DNA of 64,000 bases, taken from contig CAUYLG010071367.1 in the NCBI GenBank assembly GCA_963573385.1, positions 19,321-83,320 of the forward strand, given 5' to 3'. The DNA comes from Cacajao melanocephalus. Taxonomy: Eukaryota > Chordata > Mammalia > Primates > Pitheciidae. Position 1 is the stretch's first letter, and the number at the start of each line of letters is the position of its first letter. Position numbers and translations under genes: made by a program. The notes below the pieces were generated by a model. That model worked only from the letters and a program-made list of their open reading frames with translations. It did no database searches and was not told the origin of the DNA. Shown here piece after piece: positions 43,041 to 55,009 of this stretch.

Positions 43041-44255
43041 GTCCAGCTGGAGCATAGGCACTATGGGTGCACATTTCCCTGGCCCTGGGATGAATCTGTG
43101 TCACCAACAGAGAATGCGCACTACAAGGTCAGCCAGCCCTTCCCACCTCTGGTTACATGATGGTAACTGTCCAGACTGATATTGTTGAGAATTTTGCTTC
43201 AAAGGAGGTTATTCACCACAGTATGGTCTCTATTACAAGAACTAGATCAGTTGACATGGACTGTGCAATCACCATGTTATTAAAAGACTTGCAGGATGAA
43301 CTTGTCTTTGTAGATGTTGATAACGGTGAATTGAAGGGTGTGAGACGATGAATCTTGAACATGGCAATCCTTTCTTGAAACTGCCAAATATCGTTTCCAG
43401 CAAAGATTACCTTATCTCTGCAAACTCCAACCTAGTGATTATCATATCAGGTGCATGCCAGGAGAAAGGTGAAACACTTTAGTCAGTCTAAATGTGGCCA
43501 TCCTTAAATTACTGATTTCTAATATTACCCAGTATCATCCTGCTGCAAAGTGATAGTTTCCAGTCCAGTGGGTATCTTAATTTATGTAGCTTGGAAGTTG
43601 AATACATTTTCCAAAATCCATATTATTGAAAATGGCTATAATCTGGACACTGCCCACTTCCATTTCTTGACTGTGCAAAGGCTTAGTATTCACTCTGGAA
43701 GCTGCCATTTGTGGATCTTTGGAGAGCATCAGGACTCAAGTGTTCCTGTGTGGAGTGGCATGAATATTGTGGGTGTCTCTCTGAAGGATCTGAACTCAGA
43801 TAAAGGAATTGATGAAGATCTGGAGCAAGTGGGAAAACGTCCGCAAAGAAGTGATTGCCAGTGGCTATGAAACTGTGAAAAGGAAAGGTTATACTTCTTG
43901 GGCCATCGGCCTATCTGTAACTGATTGAACAGAAAGTATTTCAGAGATTCTTAGGAGAGTGCATTCAGTTTCCACATAATTAAGGACCTCTATGGAATGA
44001 ATGAAGTATTCCTCAGTGTTCCTTGTATCTGAGAGAGGATGGTCTTGCACACCTTACACAGGTAAAGTTGACCCTTGAAGAGGTGACCCATTTGTAAAAG
44101 AACACAGAAACACGTAGGAAATTCAGAAGAGGCTCAACCTTTAAAGTTGTTTGAAACTATCATTCTGAAATTATTGAAGAAGAGAGATAGTAGTTATGGG
44201 ATTATAGATAAACCTTTTGAATAAACTTGAATTCCTAAACATTGGAAACAGGAAA
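43041..44255 (+). pseudogene. LDHAL6-type lactate dehydrogenase processed pseudogene
   Basis: An intronless copy of an L-lactate dehydrogenase-like mRNA, in DLG2 sense orientation. The ATG at 43160 starts MVTVQTDIVENFASKEVIHH, most like LDHAL6A/LDHAL6B. Upstream (43041-43159) MGAHFPGPGMNLC, in a shifted frame, resembles the N-terminal extension I recall for LDHAL6B. Later landmarks in order are [15 protein letters not shown], a 2-bp insertion near 43340, [16 protein letters not shown] (43553 on), [15 protein letters not shown] with the catalytic His kept but its Gly changed, and [11 protein letters not shown]. An equivalent C-terminus IQKRLNL ends at TAA 44142-44144. The nucleotide-binding glycines are lost (TRTRSVD), and several stops and frameshifts break the frame, so no enzyme is made. 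An AATAAA at 44220-44225 and an A-rich stretch after it fit retroposition. Length matches the full parent coding region. Confidence 0.9.
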
Positions 44256-44599
44256 GGGGGTAGAGTGACTGCCCTGTTTATTTAGCCTCTGTCTCTTTTA
44301 TTATTACCATCCAGATGCTGGATGATACTTATTTTTTTAAATTCTTAAGCGATTGCATCAAAGAACATGTTTTCGATACCTGTGATGTGCCAGTACTTGT
44401 CTTGTGTGTATATGCAGTTGCCATTTGGTCCAAAAGAATGTATGATCTAGGTGTTTATTGTTTTGTACACATCTTGATTCTTTTAAGTGCATTCTAATAT
44501 TTTTTGTTTTGGTAGGCTTATATTATCCTCATTTGTATACTCTTTTTAGAAGTTGTTACTTTCTCTATAATGTAAAGATAGAACTACACATAAAGAAAA
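44256..44599. other. Intronic sequence, nothing recognised
   Basis: No repeat or coding segment recognised. Confidence 0.4.
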
Positions 44600-44812
44600 A
44601 AAGTGAGCCTGAATCCTGACTCTGTTGTATGTAATTGTGAATTTTGGGCAATTTATTTAACTTCTCTGCGCCTCAGGTTTTTTTGATCAATAAAATTGTG
44701 CCTGTGTCTACTTACAGGGCTGTTATGAGGAGGACTTGATGATACATGTGGTGTTTAGTGTAACATTTGGCACATGGAAGGATTTGATAAATGTTAGCTA
44801 TTATTTTCATTA
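44600..44812 (+). repeat. MIR SINE, sense, near complete
   Basis: The MIR order is clear: cctgaatcctgactctgttg, then ttgggcaatttatttaactt, then ctctgcgcctcaggtttttt, then acagggctgttatgaggagg, then ttggcacatggaaggatttg, then ataaatgttagctattattt. Confidence 0.8.
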
Positions 44813-44814
44813 TT

Positions 44815-44835
44815 GCTGCTGCTGCTGCTGCTGCT
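44815..44835 (+). repeat. (GCT)7 microsatellite
   Basis: Seven GCT units directly follow the MIR end and are succeeded by GTTGTTG. Confidence 0.9.
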
Positions 44836-45429
44836 GTTGTTGATAAAGCATTTGCAAGACCATTCTACAGAAATGAATGCAGACTTACTTGTGTTGCCCT
44901 AGAAAATGCTATTAGAACCAAAAGAGATATCAGCTAAAAGCAAGAGTTTGTAACAGGTTTAGTTTCAAATACTGTTTCTACCACATATCATCTAACTGAT
45001 CTTGAACAAGTCACTCAACCTTACCCAATCTCCATTTTCTGATGTTATTGAGCGCTTAATGTGTCTGTTCTCTATGCTGAACACTGTAGGTAAAGTAAAA
45101 GACCCTGTGTTGCTGCATTATAGTTACTCAAACAGGAGCCAGCTGACCATCTGTAAGCATTTAGAGGGCTTGGGAGAAAGCATTCCTGCAAAGGATGGAA
45201 TTCTTTATTAAATCTCAAAAAGGATCCTATAAAAAATCTTTGTTTCTACTCTTGAAAATGTTGGAAATGAAATTTGTTCTCATTTTCAAATGGTCTTCAT
45301 CCGATGCAGCACAAGGCTGGTCCTCAAATGGACGTGCATTCAAAAGTATTTTCCTTGAAATAGTATCTGCCCTTTGAAGGTAACTGGATTCCTTTATTTC
45401 TCAAAGATTAAAAAGAGAAAAAAGTATGG

Positions 45430-45635
45430 CTTCGGAACCAGCAAGAGGCTTAAACCCTGCTTTACTATCAACTAGATGTGCAAACTTTGGACAAGTACTT
45501 AGCTTCCCCGAACTGAGTCTTCTCATTTATAAAATGGAGCCGATGACTCCTGCTTCAGAGGACTCTTATGGGGCTTAAATGTGCCAAGGGGTGTAGAGCA
45601 CCCATCATGGTGCCTGACATGGAGCAAGTGGTCCT
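45430..45635 (+). repeat. MIR SINE, sense
   Basis: The order ggcttaaaccctgctttact, then caaactttggacaagtactt, then tcatttataaaatggagccg, then catcatggtgcctgacatgg follows MIR. Confidence 0.75.
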
Positions 45636-47355
45636 GCCTTCTTTGACAGTGCCACCAACAGTCCCAGTGCTCAGGGCTCTAAGAATGAGCCTCAACTCCA
45701 AGAGGAATGAGCACTGGCCTTTTGGTCATCATCCCATCTCCTCAACTCAGTAACAGTGTGCAGCTCCTGCCAGATAAAAGCTGACCTCAAGTACATTTCC
45801 CACAATTCTGGTCCTTCCTCACACTCTATGGTACCTAGGGATCTAGTGTCCTTATGCTCTTTCTGTCTGGCCTCCCTCAATGAAATAAGATTCATACTGA
45901 GGTTGAAAGGAAAACAGGCAAAGCGTGATTCCAACTACCTGTATCGATATTTTAATAGTACATCTACCAAACTTAAGACCAAAACAGTGAATCTCAAGTT
46001 GTGGAATTATAGGATTCCCAGTAAACCTTATGAGGAAAGAATTTCAGAAACGTCATGAATGCTTCATAGCATTATTCACTGATATATCTCAAAGATGGCT
46101 ACATAAGGCTATGATCTTCTTAATACCAAACCCAAATCTTATTGATCTCAGTACATGACATGACACAGCACCTGGTACATTGTAGGTGTTCAATAAATGT
46201 GGACTAGATGGCCTTGAGGCCATATCAGGTGGACAAATATATTTCTTAGCCCATGTATTATTGTTAAACACAACCACAAACCATCTGTAAAACACTTGGG
46301 AAGGAAGAGTTGGGAGACGTAGAAGTATTTTGCTTTAGTGTTAAGGATAGAGGAAATAATGATTTTTCTAGAAAATACCATGTAACTGGGGAGAATTTCA
46401 TAGAAGAAGTAGGATTATAATTGAGCTTACCAGGACAAGGGTGGCAGCTTGACACGTGGCTACCAAGAAGAGTGTCCCCAGCCCAGTAGACAGATGGAAG
46501 TTCAGAAGCTGCTAGTAAAGGGTGTTGATGACAAGTTCTAAGTAGAAGCTAGCTTCTTTTGAAAACCTGTACCCAGCATACATATTCTTGTCTTCATTTT
46601 AGTAGCCTTTGAACACTTTAAACAATTATCTCGCATTTTCCTCTCTCACTTCTACATACTCCCAGTCCCCTATCTCTGCCATGTGTACATCAGGGGGAAA
46701 ACGGGGCTCCCTTTCTCTTTCTCTCTGTTATACTAATTTCCTCTAATCTTTTGCTCAGTAGTATATCACAGAACAAGTTGCAGCTCATTAGCTGACAACT
46801 TTAATGTTGTTCTTTAAAATAGTCGAAGATTTACTCTTTTCCCTGATAGCCAACAGTACATATGGATTTTAATGTCCCTTTTCACATTTCCTGAGGCTAA
46901 AATTTTCACAACATTGAACTCAAATTTAAACTTCCTAAAACTAATTTTGAAAAAAGAACCAGAAAGATTTATTTTAACATTTTTCTCCTTGAACAGCCAA
47001 TGTCATAAATTTTGCACAGTAAACATACTTTTTAGTGAGGAAATACTCCTTTAGAAAAAAATAGAAATTGCACATGCTATTTATATTAAAAAGTAGAAAA
47101 TTAGAATTTTCTTTTAGTGGTATTTATAATGGTATTATGTTGAACCATATGAAACTGCGATTTTTGTAGGTCAGGTTGAATATTGTCAATTGCGTATGCT
47201 TCAACCTAATATAGACTCTTGCATAGAGGTTACAGCCATCGATCATAGTAAGAAAAGAGTCTTTAAATAATTTAGTCCAGAAAAATTGAATTTATTAGTT
47301 TGCTGATGTGAAAAGGGTGCTTAAACAAAGCAGAAGTATTGTTCAACTACACCTA
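45636..47355. other. Intronic sequence, mostly unrecognised
   Basis: About 46150-46205 looks like an L2 3' tail (cagcacctggtacattgtag, then gtgttcaataaatgtggact). No exon is recognised. The 100-codon frame at 45756-46058 has no domain I know. Confidence 0.4.
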
Positions 47356-47359
47356 GTAA

Positions 47360-47525
47360 AAGCAAAAGCTATCATTCATTGAGTAGGTTTTCATTTGCAT
47401 CACCTTATTCCATTCTCAATATAACTTTGCAATCATTTTGATGTAGAAATTCCTATTAATACTTCATATTTGTACAAATTCAAAATTCCAAACCTGAGTC
47501 TGCTGGACAAAACCCACACTCTTAC
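47360..47525 (-). repeat. MIR SINE, antisense, degraded
   Basis: The order cattcattgagtaggttttc, then cttattccattctcaatata, then acaaattcaaaattccaaac, then cctgagtctgctggacaaaa suggests a reverse MIR. Confidence 0.5.
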
Positions 47526-49770
47526 TCTTCTGTTGCCCTACCTCAGAGATTTAACACAGAAGAGAAATCGCTTCTCCAAAATAAAATAACAATTAGCATC
47601 AGGACTTGGTATTATGGGCTCATATTGAGTTCTTTGCATAGAATTCTTAACTTTCTACAGTTAGACCTTTGAGATAAAATTCTATAAAGTATGAGGTAAT
47701 CTTATATATATTGAGCTTCTCAAGAACAGAGGCTCTATCTAAATAATATTTGAATCCATGGGACATGGCGCAGAACCTATAGTAAATCATGAGTAAACAG
47801 TAAATCACAAATAAGTGTTTCTAGAATAAATGAGTAAGCAAAAGAATGACTTTTGCATGGGAAAAGGCAGAATAGGTTCATAGCTCTTTGCAGAATCAAA
47901 CAACTTACAGTATATAGGTATTTTAAAACCACAAGATAGAATCACAGAATCATAACTCCAAATGGAATCTCAGTGTCCTACTTGCACAATATTTGTTTGT
48001 TTGTTGTTTGTTTTATAAACAAAGGAACTAAAGCACAAAATTCCAAAGCTAAATGGTTACAGAAGCTAGAGCCAAATCTACTGAGCCTTCTTGAAAATAT
48101 ACTTATCCCTGGATTTTTCTTCCTTTTGGGACATAAACATGCCAAAGTATTATCTAGTCATCAGTAATTACCAAAATTATTTCTGTTTTTATACACAGCA
48201 TATATACATGTATACACACACACACACATATAAATAATTGCGGCCCAATTTACTTTCTTTGGGGAAATACTTGTTTTATTGCACACAGCATTTGATAAAT
48301 ATCGACATTAGCTGGGAACTTCTAGGTGTAAGAAAGAAGGTGGCTAAATACAAGTTTTTTTGGTTGAAAATCACAGCCATTCACTAATTCTCAGGTAGAG
48401 TTGTCCTCAGGAAGAATAATTCACATTGTCAGATGCTCAAAAGCCTGAAAAAAGAGACAAGAGAGTGAACTTGTATACATACAACAAATACCTTCACACA
48501 CATTATTCTGGAAAATACATTGTAGACTATACATTTTTTTGGTGAGCGATTTATGCTTTTTGTGCACAGTTATTTTCTTAGTCTCCTATTCATTCAAAAA
48601 TCTATAGTTTTTCCTGGTTTACCCTATTTCTCATTATGCATAACTTTGAAGAGAAGCAATATTTAGCAATGATGCACTCCCTGCAAATGGGTGGCATGCA
48701 CGCATCTGTCATCTAATATGATATTCATGGTTTTTCACATCTCCAAATGTGCATTTTCCCCTTAGTGTTTCTTCAGCTCATATTTTGTATCTAAGGGCCA
48801 TACCAAAATCAAAAAATACAGTGCTTATTTCATACTTTAAAGAAGGAACAAAAAATTGGCAGAGAATAGGTAAGAAATGGAGGTTATAGATGAAGATGAT
48901 ATAAACCTTGAGCTATGAACATAACCAAAAGCCCAAAGTTGAGCTATTGTTGACTGACTGGTTCTAGGCAAGGACTAAGGGGCAGATCAGGAGCAAATGT
49001 GGAATCTAGAACATTCAGTTTATAATGATGATGTTAAGAAGGGGATTGAACATTCAGTTGGTTCTTTTATATGCATCACGTCTCTATAGTAGATAGGAAC
49101 AAGTGGATTTTAAAGAAGCTCCAGAGACCTATAATCCTAAATAGCTTCTCCAGAAGCCTTACATAGAAAAACCCTAACTTGAGGCTTGTCCTTGACTTAG
49201 AGTCACAGAGCATCAAGTATAAACAAGGCAGCCTAAGATAGCATTTCAAAATGCTTGCACAGATAATTTTGCTATTTTAGTTTTCAGGAGCAAGCTCCTC
49301 TGGCTTGCCTGTTTTGACAGCTAACCCAGTATTTTAGTTGTATTGATGGTGGAATGAGAAAGCTTTATTTTTTCTAAGCCTAATTATGAGACTCTCACAG
49401 CACATCGGTTTGAACTTCAAAAGGATAACACAATTCCAGAAATTAGGTGGTAAACAGTCAGTCATAGGCTGGCTTCCCAATAAAGCCGGATAAATCAACC
49501 AGAGAAGAGATGAGAGGATGCAGCAGGAAAGTAGAGTCTGATCACTCAGAGGGAGGCGGTAAGAGCAAAGCAAGTGAGATCAGCTGCAGGAGGAGGGAAC
49601 AGACACAGCCCAGCTGCAGAGGAAAGGTAAGGAAGGGAGAAGTGAAGGAAATGTAGTCACAGATGCGGAGAGACAGATCAGGAGAGGATCACAGAGGTGA
49701 GACCCTGCAGGGAAGAACGGGAGGAAAAGGGGAGGGTATACTAGAGAGGAAAAAACACTGAGAATCCAGG
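47526..49770. other. Intronic sequence, mostly unrecognised
   Basis: Contains a short (CA)n at about 48213-48228 and an L2-tail-like stretch near 47715-47840. A purine-rich stretch spans about 49500-49740. No exon is recognised. Confidence 0.4.
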
Positions 49771-49787
49771 GACTGCACCTTTACAGT

Positions 49788-49830
49788 GCGGTGTACGATG
49801 TATGGTGTACGGTGTACAGTGCAGTGTATG
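49788..49830 (+). repeat. Short degenerate GTGTACGGT minisatellite
   Basis: Variants of gtgtacggt or gtgtatggt recur about five times with a period of 9-10 bp. Confidence 0.75.
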
Positions 49831-50715
49831 TGGCAACTTTTCCAGGTGGTAGGAGTTTGACAAAAGAAAAAACGCAATAGGAAGCTGTGTGCAATTTGAA
49901 ATTGGAAAAGGAAAAGATAGAGGATGATGATTTTAAAGAATGCAGAATTATATGTCTGGGTTTCATGGAACTCCCCATGCCAAGAACGGCAAGGGCTAGT
50001 CATATATAATTTATTCCGATGCTGACAACTGTTAGTGCAGTGAATGGAGCTTGAGAGTTCCAGGCCCCCTGTTTCAGGCAGCCTCCAGTGCTGCTTCCCC
50101 CTTCCGGAGGACGGCTGCCCTTGTGCATACTGACTTAATCCCCCTGGGTCTCACAAGATGTGGCAGAGCCCACCGCTGATCAGAGCCTGCAACCAGCCTC
50201 TCACAGAACTGGCCCCCATGTAGACTGAAGCATAGTTCAAGGAAGGAGCTGAGTGAGGAGGCATTGAACTTGGCCACAGGAATATTAAAAGGGGTTGATG
50301 TTAAAATGCTCTGGGGAATTGTCGTGCTCTCTGTAATACCCAAAGCGGCAGAGCTGTTGAGGAAAGCTGGTCCCTGCACTGACCAAGCTCACCCTAAAGA
50401 AACAAGGAAACAGCCCCTGGAGACCCAGACTACAATATGCCTGGAGGGGGCCGTTTACAGAGATGGAAAAGCAAAGTGGCCCGTTGTGATGACAGGCACT
50501 AGCAGGAGCTGAGGCTGCTGTTAGAAGGCGTGTGATTTTATGGGAAAGGGAATGTGTATGCCTAGGGGGCAGAAGCAGATTTGGAAGCACATGGCAACAT
50601 TGGTGGCTGTCAAAGACGGGAGTACTACCTGCACACCTAAGGCTGGAGACAGCAGGTATTGTAAGAGGAGAGGGCAGATTAAGTAGGGGAGAAAGGACAC
50701 AGTCTGTGCACCACG
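49831..50715. other. Intronic sequence, nothing recognised
   Basis: Frames of about 80-104 codons on both strands overlap here without recognisable protein content. GC content is a little higher than the surroundings. Confidence 0.35.
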
Positions 50716-50719
50716 CGGA

Positions 50720-50845
50720 GCAGATCTCTTATCTTAGCTCTGCTACTTAGGAAGCACCTAATCATTTTATGCCTCAGTTTCCCCATCTTAAAGTTGACCT
50801 CAGCAAAGTTCTTGGGAGGATTTGTAATAACAAGCCTAACACAAT
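50720..50845 (+). repeat. MIR SINE, sense, partial
   Basis: The order cttagctctgctacttagga, then tttatgcctcagtttcccca, then gttcttgggaggatttgtaa follows MIR. Confidence 0.7.
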
Positions 50846-51849
50846 ACCCTCTTTTTTGTTCAATATTCAGTAACTAGTATTATCTTTATTAGGGATCTCC
50901 TTACACATTTAAATTCCTGGTCACAAACAGTTTGAGGAAAGTCAATTGACTAGATTTTGTTCCCTCTTTATTCCCTTTCTCTTTTCTATCTCATGATTCT
51001 CTTTTTCCTCCTTCCTATTATTATTGAGCATTTACGTTGTGCTAGGAACTGAACGAAGGCAGTGGAACTTTATTTCTTGATGTTTTTATCTGCTGAAGGG
51101 ATTGTGGCTTTGCAGCTCTATTCACATCTGAAGCTCTGGAACTAACCATGGAAACTCACACCTTGCTGGAGAGTTGTTTTCTGCAGGGAGCAGCATTCTG
51201 TGTGCTAAATTGGGAGGCTGGAAAGAGGGGATTGGTTAGTAATTGGAAAAGATTTAAATTACTGAAAATACCTCTCTGCCTGTGTACATGGAAAATTTTT
51301 TTCTGATGCTTACAATATCCACTTGGGACTGATGGTGAAAGATTGAGCACAGCCTTGGCTACTTTTATGAAGTCTTGACATATGCCTGAGAGAACAAAAG
51401 AAAGCGATGAAGGAGAGGTAATTTCCAGAGGATGGTCAGTTTTTCTCACTCTTGGTCATATGGAATTAGTCTTTTCAGGAGAGTTTTGAAATGATCCTAT
51501 TGCGGCTTCTAGTTCTCACAAATGTCCAGAAGCACTTTATGAAATCAATAATGCTTGGAGTTAAGGCCATATTCATGTAGTCTGCTTAACACTTCCCACA
51601 AAGGCCACATTCAAGATGGCAGCTCCAGTAGAGAGAACTGTACCCTTTGAGGTGGCAAAATTGGTTGCCACTTTCCAGGGTCTTCCCTGTTCGCTATATT
51701 ATTTTTCTTACTTTACTTTCTTGTCTAGCTTATCTTCTTTTCACTATTAGACACTGAAATTGGCCATCAAATCCTTGGTGAACTGATTAATAATTCCTTG
51801 TTAGATGAGCAGGAGTCTTTGTGAGCCCTAAGGCTTTTTCAGAGTTGAG
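50846..51849. other. Intronic sequence, nothing recognised
   Basis: No repeat or exon recognised. Confidence 0.35.
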
Positions 51850-52560
51850 GAAGAGAGTCTTCAAGCACATAAAACTGTAGTCGCCCTCAATAATAGTTTA
51901 TGAGGACAGCAATTTGTGCCACATCCTGGGAAAGCAAGAAGACTAAAAGAGTGACCAGGACTTCCCTTATGGGGCTTACAGTCTAGTTATTGATATTTAT
52001 TCATTAAAAAGATAAATAGAAAAAGCAAGCAAATCACAGAACATCATATGTTATTATACGATCATTCTTTAAAACAATGACTGAACTTGTATGTTTTTGC
52101 ACTTACGTATATTCACTCACTGACAGGAACCAGGCAGCATCCTAGACATTGGAAACGTAGCTGGAAATGAATAAATATTTGTAGAGAAAGTGTATAGAGT
52201 TTGTTTGTCTAGTTTATTATCAGTGATTACCTGAAGGTTAGGATAGAAAGATGTTCACAATGTACTTGCTGTTCTTTTGTGTTATTTTAGTTGTTGACAA
52301 TGAGCTTGCATTACTTCTTACCTTAAAATTAATAAGAGAGTAAAGGAGGACCAAATTCATGTAATGCTACCAGGTTGTGGGGTGAATGGCCAAGTAAGTG
52401 TCATAGACCATCATGGTTACGGGAAGTCTGGGAAGGTAGAACCTGACCTGGACATGAGAGAAGGCCAAGACTTCAGAGGATCCAGGAAAGCAGGGAGTAA
52501 AACACGGAGGAGGAAGTTAGGCCCAAGGGAATGATAGTGGGATATGGATGGACAGGAAGC
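51850..52560. repeat. Ancient LINE-like interspersed repeat, family unassigned
   Basis: Texture shared with 57000-57960: ttatggggcttacagtctag, then aaagataaatagaaaaagca, then gacctggacatgagagaagg. Blocks follow a recurrent mammalian consensus that I recognise but cannot name safely. Confidence 0.4.
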
Positions 52561-53046
52561 TTCTGGCGGCAGCAGAGGGTTTGCTTAGAAGAGGAGGTGT
52601 GTAATATAGGACAATGAACACGAGCATTCTCATTTGTACTCTACTGCAAATGCACCAAGTGACCTTGGAAAATAAGTTCATTCCCTGGGCCTTACTCTTT
52701 CCACCAAAGATATGGGAGGACTAGACAGAATCCACTCTAATCCTCCCTCATATAAGAAAAATCTCTGGTCTTAAAAAGACTAGGGAGGGTTGTGGTAAAA
52801 GCTGCGTTGTGAAAGACTTAAAAATAAGGCTAAGAAATTTGCACATAACTTACAAGCAGTGAAGAACACAGATGAATATGAGCATCTGTGGCATGTATAA
52901 AATATGAAAAGCTGTATTTAGAGAAAAGTAGAATAGTTGTGATATACAAGATGACTATCAAGGTATTCAGAGTAGATAAAACGGAGGATGGGAGAGAGAC
53001 AGATGAGAGGAAAAGCTAACATTAATTAGAAGTCTACTGCATGGTA

Positions 53047-53196
53047 ATGAATTATATCAAAAAACAAAATATATATCAAGAATATGATATATCAAAAATA
53101 TGATTATATCATGATATATTTAAAAAATTATATCATGATATATCAAAAATAAATCCAGAATGATAGAGAGAAATAGATATATATAGATATATATAG

Positions 53197-53235
<39 letters not shown>

Positions 53236-53236
53236 A
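53047..53236. repeat. AT-palindrome cluster, then (TAGATA)n and (GT)n
   Basis: The palindrome atatcatgatat occurs at about 53105-53140 in two copies with flanking ttatatcaaaa motifs. It is followed by atagatatat repeats from 53173 and a (GT) run at about 53203-53230. Confidence 0.85.
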
Positions 53237-53711
53237 AGGAGAATCTCTCCTGCACAGAATACCAGCTAATAATTCTAGAAGAAATAAAGAATTATAAAAT
53301 AACCATTTTTCAATCCTCAATAAAAAACTATTTCAAGAAAGTATAATCCATAGATGCTAACAAAAATTAGAGATTAAAATTTATTGGAAAAATGATATTT
53401 ACATAGCCTCAAAAAGAACTACCTTACAGACTGTTATTTGCAAAAGAGAAAGGTGCCTTTTGAATGAATAGATCTGGTGGTCCGTATATTTTGAGCCTCC
53501 TGCTATGACATAGTAAGAAATACACAGCATTACACCCTGGATTTTGCTAAAAATGTTTCACCTGATTCTGATAGCGAAGAAACAATCAGACAAATTCAAA
53601 ATGCAGAACAGTCTATAAGCATCTGACTGAAATTTGAAAAAAAAAAAGAATTTCATTTAAAGAAAAATGTAGGTAATGTTCTAGACTAATAATGACTTAA
53701 GACATAATAAC
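53237..53711. other. AT-rich intronic sequence, nothing recognised
   Basis: No repeat or exon recognised before the Alu target site. Confidence 0.4.
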
Positions 53712-53721
53712 AACCAAATGT

Positions 53722-53984
53722 GGCCTGATGCAGTGGCTTATGCCTGTAATCCCAGCACTTTGGAAGGTCAAAGTGGGCATATCATGAGGTCAGGAGTTCG
53801 AGACCAGCCTGGCCAACATAGTGAAAACCTGTCTGTACTAAAAATACAAAAAATTAGCTGGGCGCCTATAATCCCAGCTACTCAGGAGGCTGAGGCAGGA
53901 GGATTGCTTGAAATTGCAGTGAGCTGAGGTCACACCATTGCACTCCAGCCAGGGTGACAGTGCGAGACTTCATCTCAAAAAAAA
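53722..53984 (+). mobile_element. Alu, sense, internally shortened
   Basis: Starts ggcctgatgcagtggcttat and ends in a short A tail after cttcatctc. Two internal parts are missing, in the right arm near gctgggcgcc and after gaggattgcttgaa. The flanks aaccaaatg (53712-53720) and aactaaatg (53986-53994) are the target duplication. Confidence 0.92.
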
Positions 53985-54252
53985 GAACTAAATGCAATGC
54001 ATAAAACTTGGTCAAATCCTAGATTTAAGAAAAAAAAAATCTATACAAGACATGTGGAGGATAACTGAGGAAATTTGAATAGGTACAATATATTAAATGC
54101 TATAGAAACATTAGTTTTGTTGGTTTTCTCTGGAGTAATAATGACATTGTGGTTACGCAGAAAATATCTTTACACTGAGAAGGTGCCTTGCTGATATGTT
54201 AGGTTGAAAGTGGAATGATGTCTGCAACGTATTTCAAATGGTTCAGAAAAAA

Positions 54253-54293
<41 letters not shown>
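54253..54293 (+). repeat. (GT)n microsatellite
   Basis: About 20 GT units with one C substitution near the start, followed after a few bases by tagg/tggtagg and GA repeats. Confidence 0.95.
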
Positions 54294-54294
<1 letters not shown>

Positions 54295-54630
54295 TTCTGA
54301 TAGGCAGATAGGTAGGTAGGTGGAGAGAGAGTAAAGGAGGAAGGGAGGCAGAACAAATGTCCCAAAATGTTAAGAACTGTTGAATCTTTATTCGTTTTTA
54401 TTATAATGTTCTTCAAGTTTTCTATAATTTGAAATTTTTCAAAGTAAACAGGAAATGGGGCCTGTTTCAGTAGTTCAGATCAATGCTTAGAACTAGCATA
54501 GTAAATTAGAAAGAAACAAAAGCAAAAGATATTTTGAAGAGAAATAGTTTAATAAATATTATTTCTCATTCACAGTGCTGAATACAAGTTGATTATCAAG
54601 CATCTCTGTTTATTCAGATCTCCTCCTCTT
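54294..54630. other. Intronic sequence, nothing recognised
   Basis: No repeat beyond the short (TAGG)n/(GA)n stretch at about 54300-54330, and no exon. Confidence 0.4.
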
Positions 54631-54720
54631 GATTTAACTGATTGCAATTGGGAAGATTTTGACTTCCAAAAAGATTTGACTGATTGCAATTGGGAAGATT
54701 TGATTGAAGTAATTGGGAAG
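54631..54720 (+). repeat. 42-bp tandem duplication
   Basis: The block gattt(a/g)actgattgcaattg with its continuation ggaagattt is present at 54631-54660 and 54673-54702. A partial third trace (attgggaag) ends at 54720. Confidence 0.9.
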
Positions 54721-54965
54721 AGGGGACTTAAGAGTTCTTGACACAGTTTGCCTAAACTCACAAAACCTGTTTCTTGGGAGCTTTTAGGCAATGAGATGAT
54801 GATCTTATTTTTAGGTGAGGAATAAGTCAGAGAAATGCTAAGATGTAATTATGGGCAACAGCCAGATGCCAAGATACACATAAGCCCAAACACAAAATAA
54901 TGTCATTATCTTGAGGGACTATGATGAAAAAAACATCAGGAGAGTCCTGCATGCAGTAGCCAGAG

Positions 54966-54989
54966 TTTTTTTTTTTTTTTTTTTTTTTT
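54966..54989 (+). repeat. T24 homopolymer without an attached Alu
   Basis: A run of 24 T is followed by gcattaacag, which is not retroelement sequence. It could be the polyA remnant of an antisense retrocopy, but no body is attached. Confidence 0.85.
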
Positions 54990-55009
54990 GCATTAACAGA
55001 TTTTGACAA

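Noticed and set aside
42898..43179. A 93-codon plus-strand frame that looks independent
   Set aside because: Its last part is the shifted 5' end of the LDH-type pseudogene, and the earlier part has no recognisable content.
43157..43870. A working lactate dehydrogenase gene
   Set aside because: The copy is intronless, the nucleotide-binding glycines are gone, and frameshifts and stops break it repeatedly.
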